From positions 744,001 to 808,000 of the forward strand of contig NZ_UFWZ01000001.1 of the NCBI RefSeq assembly GCF_900461105.1: 64,000 nt of DNA, read 5' to 3'. The notes under the pieces were generated by a model. The model ran no database searches. It was not told the DNA's origin and saw only the letters and a list, made by a program, of their open reading frames with translations. This DNA comes from Clostridium putrefaciens (GTDB taxonomy: Bacteria; Bacillota; Clostridia; Clostridiales; Clostridiaceae). Below, one piece after another: positions 38,070 to 47,040 of this stretch; within the stretch, counting starts at the first letter, position 1; each line of letters begins with the position of its first letter. The position numbers and the translations under genes were made by a program.

Positions 38070-39266
38070 ATGATTTTCATGAAACAAATAGTTATTGAAG
38101 AAATAAAAAATCCAAATAGGTTTAAAGAAGATGTATTACTTACTAAAAGAGAAGTAGAAAAAGCCATTGAAAGTTCACTTACATTAATACTTAAAAATAT
38201 GGATAAATTTAAAGAAAATTATCCAACTTCAGCTACTACTGATAATAAGTATGGAATTATAGATAATATAGAATGGACTAATGGATTTTGGACAGGGCTT
38301 TTATGGCTTGCTTATGAATATAAGAAAGATGATAGATTTAAAAGTCTTGCAGAAAAAAATGTTAAGTCTTTCAAAAAGAGAATAGAGGACAAAGTAGAAG
38401 TTGATCATCATGACATGGGATTTTTATATAGTCTATCTTGTGTTTCAGCGTATAAGATTGACGGAAATGAGATAGGTAAGAATGCAGCTTTAGAAGCAGC
38501 AGAATATTTAACTTTAAGATATCAAGAAAAAGGAAAGTTTATACAGGCCTGGGGAAAGCTTGGGGCGGAAGATAATTATAGATTAATTATCGATTGTTTA
38601 TTAAATATACCTTTACTTTATTGGGCATCTGAAGAGACTGGTAATAAGAAATATTATGACATTGCATACAATCATTATATAACTTCTTGTAATAATGTAG
38701 TAAGAGATGATGCATCAGCCTTTCATACATTCTATTTCGATAATATTACAGGGAATCCAATAAAGGGAGCTACAAGACAAGGGTATAGTGATGAGTCATC
38801 CTGGGCTAGAGGTCAGGCATGGGGAATTTATGGATTGCCATTAAACTATAATTACACTAAAGATGAAGAAGTTTTTGGTCTATATAAAGGAATGACAAAC
38901 TACTTTTTAAATAGACTTCCAAAAGATCATGTTTGCTATTGGGATTTAATATTTGGAGACAATGACAAACAATCTAGAGACTCTTCTGCTGCAGCCATAG
39001 CAGTATGTGGTATGCATGAGATGAATAAATATTTACCTGAAACAGATAGTGATAAAGAAACTTATAAATATGCAATGCATTCAATATTAAGATCATTAAT
39101 AAATAATTATACCTTCGAGAAAGAAGAGGGTTCAGAATCATTATTGCTTCATGGAGTATATTCATGGCACTCAGGAAAAGGTGTAGATGAAGGCAATATA
39201 TGGGGAGACTACTTTTACTTAGAGGCTTTAATTAGATTTTATAAAGACTGGGAACTTTACTGGTAA
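38070..39266 (+). CDS. ugl: Unsaturated glucuronyl hydrolase (GH88)
   Basis: A 398-residue (alpha/alpha)6-barrel GH88 enzyme without a signal peptide, so cytosolic. The two catalytic Asp of the family are visible: Asp115 in HHDMGFLYS and Asp175 in LIIDCLLNIPLLYW. It removes the unsaturated uronate from glycosaminoglycan disaccharides by vinyl-ether hydration, giving DKI for KduI and an amino sugar. AAAGG (38061-38065) sits 4 nt before ATG 38070 and 13 nt before ATG 38079; either may start the protein. The PTS genes follow directly, so the disaccharide probably arrives by PTS and may be phosphorylated. Confidence 0.93.
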   Translation: MIFMKQIVIEEIKNPNRFKEDVLLTKREVEKAIESSLTLILKNMDKFKENYPTSATTDNKYGIIDNIEWTNGFWTGLLWLAYEYKKDDRFKSLAEKNVKSFKKRIEDKVEVDHHDMGFLYSLSCVSAYKIDGNEIGKNAALEAAEYLTLRYQEKGKFIQAWGKLGAEDNYRLIIDCLLNIPLLYWASEETGNKKYYDIAYNHYITSCNNVVRDDASAFHTFYFDNITGNPIKGATRQGYSDESSWARGQAWGIYGLPLNYNYTKDEEVFGLYKGMTNYFLNRLPKDHVCYWDLIFGDNDKQSRDSSAAAIAVCGMHEMNKYLPETDSDKETYKYAMHSILRSLINNYTFEKEEGSESLLLHGVYSWHSGKGVDEGNIWGDYFYLEALIRFYKDWELYW

Positions 39267-39293
39267 AAACTATTAAAAAGAGGAGTGTTGAAA

Positions 39294-39785
39294 ATGGGAG
39301 TACCAGACATTAAAATGATGAGGATAGATGAGAGGTTGATTCATGGTCAAGGACAACTATGGTTAAGTTCTTTAGGTGTGAATTTAGTTATAGTAGCAAA
39401 TGACGAGGTAAGTACTAGTAAAATGCAACAAACATTGATGAGTACAGTAGTGCCAAAATCTATTGGAATGAGATTTTTTTCAATAGAAAGAACCTGTGAA
39501 ATTATTAGTAAAGCAGCTCCACAACAAAAGATATTTATAGTATGTAAGACTCCAGAAGATGCTTTAAAATTAATAGCTGGAGGTGTTCAAATAAAAGAAA
39601 TTAATATAGGTAATGTACATAATAAAGAAGGTAAAGAGAAGATAACTAGATCAATTTATTTAGATGAACAAGATAAGAAAGCTTTAAGAGAATTAAAAGA
39701 TAATTATGGAATTATATTTAATACAAAAACTACTCCACTTGGAAATGACGGAACATCTCAAGTAGATATAACAAAATATATATAA
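39294..39785 (+). CDS. PTS EIIB, mannose-family (glycosaminoglycan disaccharide)
   Basis: A 163-residue IIB of the mannose/sorbose superfamily with the phosphorylated His17 in RIDERLIHGQ and the partner region VANDEVS. It transfers phosphate from IIA to the incoming sugar. ATG 39294 has AGGAG (39281-39285) 8 nt upstream. First of four PTS genes following ugl; the same order (ugl, IIB, IIC, IID, yajC, heparinase) is known from the streptococcal hyaluronan locus, which suggests unsaturated GAG disaccharide as substrate. Confidence 0.93.
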   Translation: MGVPDIKMMRIDERLIHGQGQLWLSSLGVNLVIVANDEVSTSKMQQTLMSTVVPKSIGMRFFSIERTCEIISKAAPQQKIFIVCKTPEDALKLIAGGVQIKEINIGNVHNKEGKEKITRSIYLDEQDKKALRELKDNYGIIFNTKTTPLGNDGTSQVDITKYI

Positions 39786-39828
39786 AGTAGATTTAAAATA
39801 AAAATATTTAATAAGGGGAGTGAATGTT

Positions 39829-40620
39829 ATGACAATTAGTCTTTGGCAAGGTATAATAATCGGATTATGGACTGGATTTTGTTTATCAGGACAACTTTTA
39901 GGTATTTACACAAATCGTTCTTTAGTACTTGCATTAGGTGTTGGTGTTATTTTAGGTGATGTGCCAACAGCATTAGCAATGGGAGCTGTATCTGAAATAG
40001 CTTTTATGGGTTTTGGTGTTGGAGCAGGTGGAACAGTACCACCAAATCAATTAGGACCTGGAATCATTGGAACATTAATGGCTATAACTCTTAAGAGTTC
40101 AGGAATGGCAATAGATGCAGCATTAGCTCTATCATTTCCATTTGCTGTAGCGTTTCAGTTTGTTATTACAGCTACATACACATTTTTATCAGGAAATAGC
40201 TCACTTGCAAAAAAAGCATTAGAAAAAGGGAATTATAAAAAGTTTAAATTTTTATCAAACGCTACTTATTTATCATTTATAGTAGTAGGATTTATTATAG
40301 GTTTTGGATCAGCTATGAGCGTTGAAGGTGCAGCTGCTTTAATAAATACTATACCAATGTGGCTTATAAAAGGATTTACTGTTGCGGGAAGTATGTTACC
40401 TGCTATAGGATTTGCTATGATACTTAATGTAATGGTTAAAAAAGAATATATAGCATTTGTTGTATTAGGATTTGTATGTGTTTCATATTTAAAGCTACCA
40501 GTAATAGGAATAGCATTTATGTCATTAGTATTTGCATTATATGATTATTATAATAAACCAGCAGCTGTAGTAGTGGGAGATAATACATTAGAAGAGGAGG
40601 ACTTTAAAGATGGAATCTAA
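39829..40620 (+). CDS. PTS EIIC, mannose-family
   Basis: A 263-residue polytopic membrane protein with the family motif GVILGDVPTALAMGAVSEIA and GAGGTVPPNQLGPGIIGT. With IID it forms the sugar channel. ATG 39829 with AGGGGAG just upstream is preferred to GTG 39820. Its 3' end overlaps the IID start by 11 bp, implying coupled synthesis. Confidence 0.93.
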   Translation: MTISLWQGIIIGLWTGFCLSGQLLGIYTNRSLVLALGVGVILGDVPTALAMGAVSEIAFMGFGVGAGGTVPPNQLGPGIIGTLMAITLKSSGMAIDAALALSFPFAVAFQFVITATYTFLSGNSSLAKKALEKGNYKKFKFLSNATYLSFIVVGFIIGFGSAMSVEGAAALINTIPMWLIKGFTVAGSMLPAIGFAMILNVMVKKEYIAFVVLGFVCVSYLKLPVIGIAFMSLVFALYDYYNKPAAVVVGDNTLEEEDFKDGI

Positions 40621-41425
40621 AACAGGAGTATTAGAATGGAAAGATTATTTAAATGTAAGTTTACGTTCCTTCCTTTTACAATCAGGGTTTAACTACGGGA
40701 ATTATCAAGGGCTAGGGTATGCGAACGTTATATTTCCCGCTTTAAAGAAGATATATGCGAATAATGAAGAACAGCTTAAAGAATCTGCTATTGAAAATAT
40801 AGAATTCTTTAATACAAATCCACAGGTTTTGCCTTTTGTAACTAGCATACAACTTGCGTTATTAGATGCAGGTGAATCACCAGAAGATGCTCGTTCAATT
40901 AAAATGGCTCTTATGGGACCTTTAGCTGGAATTGGGGATTCATTATTTCAATTCGGACTTGCTCCTCTTTTTTCAAGTATAGGAGCAGGACTTGCAGCTG
41001 AAGGGATGATTCTTGGACCAATCCTATTCTTTCTTGGAATAAACTTATCACTATTAAGTACTAAAATATTAACTGGTTATTATGGATATAAGCTAGGGAC
41101 TAGCTTTATAGATACCTTAAGTGAAAAAATGTCTAGTATATCAAGATTATCATCTATAGTGGGTATCTCGGTAGTGTCGGGACTCGCTGTAAGTTTTGTT
41201 AAGGTAAGTATACCCATTAAGTATGCCACTACAATGGCAGATGGAAAAGTAAATGAAATAGCGATTCAAACAATTTTAGACAAAATAACACCCAATTTAT
41301 TACCAGCACTGTTTACTCTATTTATATTCTATTTAGTTAGAAATCGTAAATGGAATACTTATAAATTAATAGTTTTAACATTAATTATAGGTATATTAGG
41401 ATCTGTATTGGGGATATTAGGTTAA
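40610..41425 (+). CDS. PTS EIID, mannose-family
   Basis: A 271-residue IID membrane protein: RSFLLQSGFNYGNYQGLGYA near the start, then MGPLAGIGDSLFQFGLAP, and C-terminal membrane segments. It completes the translocator with IIC; its ATG lies inside the IIC gene, next to an AGGAGG at 40595-40600. IID exists only in the mannose PTS superfamily, fixing the transporter type. Confidence 0.94.
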   Translation: MESKTGVLEWKDYLNVSLRSFLLQSGFNYGNYQGLGYANVIFPALKKIYANNEEQLKESAIENIEFFNTNPQVLPFVTSIQLALLDAGESPEDARSIKMALMGPLAGIGDSLFQFGLAPLFSSIGAGLAAEGMILGPILFFLGINLSLLSTKILTGYYGYKLGTSFIDTLSEKMSSISRLSSIVGISVVSGLAVSFVKVSIPIKYATTMADGKVNEIAIQTILDKITPNLLPALFTLFIFYLVRNRKWNTYKLIVLTLIIGILGSVLGILG

Positions 41426-41448
41426 TAATAAGCATAGAGGTGAAAAGG

Positions 41449-41913
41449 ATGTATAATATTTTAATAGTAGGACATGGAACTTTTGCAACAGGGATAAAAT
41501 CATCTTTAGATTTGTTAATTGGTGAGTGTGATAGAATTCATGCGCAAAATCTTTCAGAAAACATAACTCATGAGGAGTTTGAAAATATCATAACTGAATA
41601 TCTAAATAAATATGATAAGCTCATAGTATTTGCAGATTTGTTAGGTGGAGCACCAAGTCAAATAGTTACAAGAAAAGTCCTTGAAATGGAAAAATCTAAA
41701 GAACAATTTGTTATATCGGGGGTATCTTTAGCATTAATATTAGATATATGTAGTCAAATTATAATATTAAATGAAGAAGAGAATATATTAGAAAAGATAA
41801 ATACATCCTTAGATAATATAAAAGATACAATGAGCGTTGTATGCTTAGAAGATTTTTGTAATGATGAGAGCAAGGAAGAATCTTATGATCTTCAAGATAT
41901 TATAGGTATATGA
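41449..41913 (+). CDS. PTS EIIA, mannose-family
   Basis: A 154-residue IIA with the phosphoryl-accepting His9 in LIVGHGTFATG and the segment VFADLLGGAPSQ. It receives phosphate from HPr. The C-terminus has a ~20-residue acidic extension beyond the usual IIA core. ATG 41449 is 6 nt after AGAGGTG (41436-41442). The yajC-like gene begins one base after its stop. Confidence 0.9.
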   Translation: MYNILIVGHGTFATGIKSSLDLLIGECDRIHAQNLSENITHEEFENIITEYLNKYDKLIVFADLLGGAPSQIVTRKVLEMEKSKEQFVISGVSLALILDICSQIIILNEEENILEKINTSLDNIKDTMSVVCLEDFCNDESKEESYDLQDIIGI

Positions 41914-41914
41914 T

Positions 41915-42199
41915 ATGAAAAATATAACTTTATGGATTGTAATAGTCATAATGATTGTATATGCCATAATATTTATAATTATACAAGGTAAAAATAAGAA
42001 GGTATCTAAAAATCAACAAAAGACTATAGAAGACTTTCATAGCAAATTAAAAAAAGGTGATCATATTATTACTTTGTCAGGAATATATGGTTATATATAT
42101 GCAATAGATGCTAACAAAGTATCTGTAGAGATATCTAAGGGGATATATGTAGATATGGATATACAGTCAATTATGGGGGTACTTAATAAGTCACATTGA
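41915..42199 (+). CDS. yajC: YajC-like protein in PTS operon
   Basis: A 94-residue protein with one N-terminal membrane helix (residues ~5-24) followed by a small soluble domain KLKKGDHIITLSGIYGYIYA, the YajC signature. YajC is an accessory of the Sec translocase, but GAG-PTS operons in streptococci also carry a dedicated yajC paralogue. Its position, a base after IIA, suggests a role in assembly or membrane placement of the IIC/IID complex rather than general secretion. This is inference. Confidence 0.82.
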   Translation: MKNITLWIVIVIMIVYAIIFIIIQGKNKKVSKNQQKTIEDFHSKLKKGDHIITLSGIYGYIYAIDANKVSVEISKGIYVDMDIQSIMGVLNKSH

Positions 42200-42259
42200 A
42201 TATATTTAAGATATAAAAGAGGCTATAGTGTTGAAAGAGTTATATATGTAAATAAAAAT

Positions 42260-42300
42260 AAAGAAAAAAAGTTATTGCAAGTCAATAACTTTTTTTCTTT
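42260..42300 (+). terminator. Terminator ending the kdu-PTS operon
   Basis: AAAGAAAAAAAGTTATTG (42260-42277) and CAATAACTTTTTTTCTTT (42283-42300) are perfect 18-bp complements with a 5-nt loop. It separates the PTS operon from the heparinase-family gene 78 bp downstream. Confidence 0.92.
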
Positions 42301-42377
42301 AACTTTTAGAACGCAAAGCATCAAAACTATTAATAATATAAAAAGATAATAATGTGTATTATAGTAGGAGGGATAAG

Positions 42378-44399
42378 ATGAGTAAGGATAAAGTATATGG
42401 GTATAGTTTTTATATGGAAAAGTTTGAATGTTTCTATAATGATTTTAAAAATGAAGGTTATGTATCTTTTCTAAAAGATAATTATGGTGAAAAAATGAAA
42501 ATGTCTTTAGAAAATGCTAATAGAATACTAAATAATGTATTTTTATTTAATAGACCTTGGGACATGGAGCCTACTAGTGTACCGTATAAATTTGAAAATA
42601 TAACTTGGGATTATGCTCCTAATGGAGATGAAGAGTGGATATTTATGCTAAATAGACATGAGTACTTGGAAGATTTAGTAATAGCTTATTATCTAACATA
42701 TGATAAAAAGTATATATATAAGTGGATTGAAATAATAAGTGATTGGATAAACAAGAATACACCATCATCTAATGAAATGGCATGGAGAACTATTGAGGTG
42801 GGCATCAGATGCTTAAGCTGGACATTTGATTTAATAAGAATATTACCTCTAGATATATTAAAAGAAGAGGAGTTTGAATATATATTAAAAAGTTTATGTT
42901 GTCAGGTAAGATTTATTAAGGATAATATTAAGGATAAGGATATGTTAAGCAATTGGGGCATTTTGCAAACTACAGGGGTTTTAACAGTTGTAATGGCATT
43001 TTATGAAAGCATAGAAAATAAGGACTTAATAAACTGGGCAGAAAAGGTATTAGTACAACAACTTGAACTTCAAGTTTTAGAAGATGGTGTACATTGGGAA
43101 CAGTCCCCTATGTATCATGTAGAAGTTTTATTAAGTACCTTAAAAATGTTGTATATAGCAAAAACTTTTAATTTTACTTTAAATAACACTATTAAAGATA
43201 AAGCTTATGCTCTAGCAAATGTATTAATTTATTCTACGGCTCCAGATCATCATCAAATTATGCAAAGTGATAGTGACTATACAGATACTAGAGATATTAT
43301 GTGTTTGTCAGCCCTAGTGTTAAATAAGGGCGAATTTAAAGAAAAATCTTATGCGAGAATAGATTATAGTACATTTTGGTTTTTAGGGGGGAGATATATA
43401 AAAATATATGATGAGCTAATTTCAATTAATTCAAGAGAACTAGATAAGGCATTTTTAGATTCAGGTAACTATTATTTAAGATCAGATTGGAGTGAACAGG
43501 CAAGTTTTGCTTATTTTCATAATGGTACATTAGGAAGCGGTCATGGACATGCAGATTTACTTCATTATAATATAAGCCCATTTGGTGAAAATTTTATAAT
43601 TGATCCTGGTAGATATACTTATGTAGAAGAAGATAAGCTTAGAACATATTTTAAAAGTCCTAAGGCACACAATTGTATTATTATTAATGACGAAGATTTC
43701 ACACAATGCAAGGGTTCGTGGGGGTATCATAGCGTCGCAAAATCTATGAATAATTATCATAAATTTAAAAATGATATTTGTTATATAGAAGGAGTTTATA
43801 TGGTAGAAAACTCTAAAGAATATTATATTGTTACTAGAAAGTTTATATATATAAAGCCTTCACTTTGGATAATATGTGATGTTGTAAATAAAAAGGGTGA
43901 AAACTATGTAAGTAGATATACTCATATGGATAGGGATGTTAAGATTGAGTCAAAAGGCAAGGGTTACATAATGAGCAAGAATAATATTAACCTTCAACTG
44001 ATTCCACTATTTGCAAGTGAGGTTTACATTAAAAATGATTATGTGTCTAGAAAGTATAATGAGATACATAATTCCAAAACTCTTGTTTATAAAAATAATT
44101 TTAAAGATATAGGAATTAGTGTAGATGTTTTATACGGAAGCTTACAGGAAGAGAACATGAAGGTTAAGGTTAAGAGTATATATCAAGCTGGAAAGTCAGA
44201 ACCCTTAACACCAACTCAAGGTACAGCCTTAGAGATAGAATTACCAACAGGGGAAAAGTACGTAATCATAATGATTCATCAAGAAATATATATAGGTAAA
44301 AAGCTGATTATCTACAACAAAGAGATCTCGTTTTATGGAAAGATATTAGTTTTAAAACATACTAATAAAGGATTAATATATGTAAAACTTAAATTTTAA
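42378..44399 (+). CDS. Heparinase II/III-family protein (cytosolic)
   Basis: A 673-residue polysaccharide-lyase-like protein: an N-terminal alpha/alpha-barrel (RPWDMEPTSVPYKFENITWD; NEMAWRTIEVGIRCL) and a C-terminal heparinase II/III-like beta-sandwich with GSGHGHADLLHYNISPFG and DPGRYTY. There is no signal peptide, so it should act inside the cell, perhaps on imported oligosaccharides. ATG 42378 has AGGAGGG upstream. It follows the PTS-yajC genes as its homologue does in streptococcal GAG loci, but here a strong terminator intervenes, so it needs readthrough or its own promoter; none is obvious in the 77-bp gap. Confidence 0.85.
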   Translation: MSKDKVYGYSFYMEKFECFYNDFKNEGYVSFLKDNYGEKMKMSLENANRILNNVFLFNRPWDMEPTSVPYKFENITWDYAPNGDEEWIFMLNRHEYLEDLVIAYYLTYDKKYIYKWIEIISDWINKNTPSSNEMAWRTIEVGIRCLSWTFDLIRILPLDILKEEEFEYILKSLCCQVRFIKDNIKDKDMLSNWGILQTTGVLTVVMAFYESIENKDLINWAEKVLVQQLELQVLEDGVHWEQSPMYHVEVLLSTLKMLYIAKTFNFTLNNTIKDKAYALANVLIYSTAPDHHQIMQSDSDYTDTRDIMCLSALVLNKGEFKEKSYARIDYSTFWFLGGRYIKIYDELISINSRELDKAFLDSGNYYLRSDWSEQASFAYFHNGTLGSGHGHADLLHYNISPFGENFIIDPGRYTYVEEDKLRTYFKSPKAHNCIIINDEDFTQCKGSWGYHSVAKSMNNYHKFKNDICYIEGVYMVENSKEYYIVTRKFIYIKPSLWIICDVVNKKGENYVSRYTHMDRDVKIESKGKGYIMSKNNINLQLIPLFASEVYIKNDYVSRKYNEIHNSKTLVYKNNFKDIGISVDVLYGSLQEENMKVKVKSIYQAGKSEPLTPTQGTALEIELPTGEKYVIIMIHQEIYIGKKLIIYNKEISFYGKILVLKHTNKGLIYVKLKF

Positions 44400-44430
44400 C
44401 ATATATTATAAACAAATAATAAGGATTATA

Positions 44431-44586
44431 ATGAAAAAAATTTACAAAGTTAAATTTACACTACTTGCTTTTTAAGGGGTAGTTTATTTTACTTGTATAA
44501 GTAGGTTTCTTTGCCCACCTAACATAGAATCTTCAGAAATACTTAGCTTGAACGATAATATATTGAAACTAAAAAGAAGTTATTAA
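44431..44586 (+). pseudogene. Decayed short ORF, possible secreted-protein remnant
   Basis: ATG 44431 opens MKKIYKVKFTLLAF then hits TAA at 44473; the same frame continues GVVYFTCISRFLCPPNIE to a stop at 44584. Read through the first stop, this looks like a signal sequence followed by a short mature part. A further ~30 codons in another frame (44600-44690) read NSDKDGVKLGVKPEIYWWNF before the next gene. No family is recognised. It fills most of the 296-bp gap, and the evidence is weak. Confidence 0.3.
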
Positions 44587-44695
44587 CGCTAATAATAATA
44601 TTTAAAAGAGTATTAATAGTGATAAAGATGGGGTAAAATTAGGTGTTAAGCCTGAGATATATTGGTGGAATTTTAAATTTAGGGGGGAGAGTAAT

Positions 44696-46654
44696 ATGGG
44701 AAGTATAATTAATGTAAATAATCCTTATGGGGTAGATGATAAGAAGATTACCTCAAAGCTTACATTTCAAAAGGGAGAAAGTTTTTCGGCAAGAGTTGTT
44801 GGACATGGAAATTCTAAAAATGAAGTTTCTTTAAGGATGATAGATGGATGGCAATTTGATGCACAAATAGATGGAAATATAGGGTTAGATTATAAAGGAA
44901 CAACACGCTTTGTAGTAGAAGGATTTGAAAATAATAAACTAAAGATAAAAGCCTTAAAGGTGGAGGTAACATCAGAAGATAATATTAAAAAGTCTATTGA
45001 TTTGATACTAGAAGAAAATGGCCTTACAAAATCAGACAGCAAAATGTTACTTAAGATGTTAAAAAACAATATAGAACTTAATAAAGAAAATATTTTAAAA
45101 GCAAAAACATTAATAGATTTGAAAGAAAATATACTACCTGATTCTTCAAAAGAAAGGGATTTTATATTTAAATATATAAATAGTAAACATATAGATATAA
45201 GTAGTGAACAAGGGAAAGCTATAGAGAGGGTCTTAAAAGAGTCTTTTCAGGAGATTAAAGATTTATCTATAGATGATATAATGTTTATGATAGAAAATGA
45301 TCTACCTTTAGATAAAGAAACTATGGAAAGTTTTAAAAATATGTTTAAAGAAAATGGTAAGCTTTATGACTTATTAAAAGAAATAGATATAGATAAATCA
45401 TTATTAATGTCGTCTGATACACTAGAGATGGGTAATCTTGATAAAGATAAAGTGGAAACAATCTTGCTTAATGCAATAAAGGAAACCTTAAATATGGAGG
45501 TTAACATTAATAAAGATGATATAGGAGCTTTAACATCTTCATTAAATAAGTTCAGCAAAGAAAATATTTTAAAAGGTATACAAGAAGTAGTAAATCTTGA
45601 TAAAATAAATATAGATGCTATGTTAAAGGATGTATTAAGCGGTGAACTTCACCAAGAAGGCTTTAAAAATCTTACATCCTTAATAGATGGATCAAAAGAA
45701 CAAATTTTAAATAATAAAGATCAATTGAAAAGTCAAGTAAAGGAAATATTACCAAAGGATCTTACATTAACAGAAAACGAAATAAATAATTTAATAGACG
45801 CAATAGAACATAGTACTGAATCAAAATCTTTTGCGCAATTCAAACAAAGTATATTAAGTGTTTCCCAAAAGGTTACAGAGGGTGTTTCGGGTTTAAACAA
45901 TTTAAATGGGGATAACATTTTGAATTTGGTTAGTAAAGAAAATGTTTATTTAAACGAAACAACAAGATTTCTAATGAATCTTTTAGAAGATAAGGGAAAA
46001 GGTGATTCTAATAACCTTAAAGCTGAAATTAAAGAAATACTAACCTCAATTATGGATGATGATATGGTTAGGATTACAAATAAAGGTGAGTTACAAATAA
46101 AAGATAGTGCAAGTATGGTGAAAAGTCAAATAGATATAAAGCTTAATAATATGAAAAATATAATAAATAATATATTAAATAAGTCTTTAGAAGGGAAAGA
46201 TAGTATGAATAATATATTATCTTTCATAAAAGATAATTTAAATGACTTTAAATTATATAATACAATTTCCAATGAATATTATTATATGGACTTACCTGTA
46301 TCTATGAATCATAAAGAATATCCTTGTAGGGTAATAATAAAGGATAGAAGAGAAGAAGGAAAAAAGATTGATTCTAAAGATGTTAAAATGATGGTTACAG
46401 TAAGAACACAGTTTTTAGGCGAGGTTGATGGGTTTATAAAGGTTAAAAATGATTTTATGGATTTAGAGATAAAATGTGATGAAAAGTCTATAAAAATGTT
46501 AAATATCAAAAAGGAACTATTGAAAGAGTCTTTAGAAGGTTTAGGATATAGCTGTGATCTTAAGGTTTCTAAAAAAGAGGTTATCTCTAATATAGTAAGT
46601 TGTAGGGAGTTTTTTAATGATAGCGATTTTACATCTTTGAATGTTATGGTGTAA
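44696..46654 (+). CDS. FliK-like hypothetical protein (YlqG position)
   Basis: A 652-residue, highly charged, mostly helical protein. The N-terminal ~90 residues form a beta-rich domain (FSARVVGHGNSKNEVSLRM). The last ~150 residues (TRTQFLGEVDGFIKVKNDF, then KKELLKESLEGLGYSCDLKV) resemble the C-terminal hook-length-control domain of FliK. The next gene is a free-standing FlhB C-terminal-domain homologue, the known partner of FliK in flagellar export switching; in Bacillus the pair ylqG-ylqH has the same order. No other flagellar genes are in the window. SD is a G-rich AGGGGGGAG at 44681-44689. Confidence 0.65.
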   Translation: MGSIINVNNPYGVDDKKITSKLTFQKGESFSARVVGHGNSKNEVSLRMIDGWQFDAQIDGNIGLDYKGTTRFVVEGFENNKLKIKALKVEVTSEDNIKKSIDLILEENGLTKSDSKMLLKMLKNNIELNKENILKAKTLIDLKENILPDSSKERDFIFKYINSKHIDISSEQGKAIERVLKESFQEIKDLSIDDIMFMIENDLPLDKETMESFKNMFKENGKLYDLLKEIDIDKSLLMSSDTLEMGNLDKDKVETILLNAIKETLNMEVNINKDDIGALTSSLNKFSKENILKGIQEVVNLDKINIDAMLKDVLSGELHQEGFKNLTSLIDGSKEQILNNKDQLKSQVKEILPKDLTLTENEINNLIDAIEHSTESKSFAQFKQSILSVSQKVTEGVSGLNNLNGDNILNLVSKENVYLNETTRFLMNLLEDKGKGDSNNLKAEIKEILTSIMDDDMVRITNKGELQIKDSASMVKSQIDIKLNNMKNIINNILNKSLEGKDSMNNILSFIKDNLNDFKLYNTISNEYYYMDLPVSMNHKEYPCRVIIKDRREEGKKIDSKDVKMMVTVRTQFLGEVDGFIKVKNDFMDLEIKCDEKSIKMLNIKKELLKESLEGLGYSCDLKVSKKEVISNIVSCREFFNDSDFTSLNVMV

Positions 46655-46697
46655 AATTAGATAAAGGTTCTCTATAAAGTTATACTAGGAGTTGCAA

Positions 46698-46730
46698 ACT
46701 TATTATTAAATTCAAAGCGAATTTGTAAGT
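46698..46730 (+). other. Hairpin between FliK-like and FlhB-C-like genes
   Basis: ACTTA (46698-46702) / TAAGT (46726-46730) enclose AAATTC / GAATTT around AAAGC. A modest stem without a T tract; could be a weak processing or attenuation structure. Confidence 0.3.
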
Positions 46731-46766
46731 GTTAATTATAGCTATTAAGGTGGTGAAGAGTAAAGT

Positions 46767-47033
46767 ATGAAGAAAACAAGAAAGGCTGCTGCAATAAAAT
46801 ATGATCAATCCTATGATGCACCAATGGTGACAGCTAAGGGTATGGGAGATATAGCAGATAAGATAATAGAAAAGGCAGAAGAAAGCGATGTGCCAATAGT
46901 ATATAATAAGGAACTTGCAGACTTATTAAATAATGTGGATGTAGGAGAATTCATACCCTCTGAACTTTATGAGGCTATAGCTGAGATAATAGCCTATATT
47001 ACAGATATAGATGCTGTATTAGGAGAAAGGTGA
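46767..47033 (+). CDS. FlhB C-terminal-domain homologue (YlqH-like)
   Basis: An 88-residue protein equal to the cytosolic tail of FlhB/EscU without its membrane part: KKTRKAAAIKYD, then PMVTAKGMGDIADKIIEKAE, and ELADLLNNVDVGEFIPSELY. In FlhB this tail autocleaves at NPTH and switches export specificity with FliK. Here the NPTH stretch is replaced (KYDQSYDAPMVTAKG), so no autocleavage is expected. It overlaps no neighbour; the phosphoesterase starts 7 bp later. Confidence 0.88.
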   Translation: MKKTRKAAAIKYDQSYDAPMVTAKGMGDIADKIIEKAEESDVPIVYNKELADLLNNVDVGEFIPSELYEAIAEIIAYITDIDAVLGER

Positions 47034-47040
47034 GTGAATA

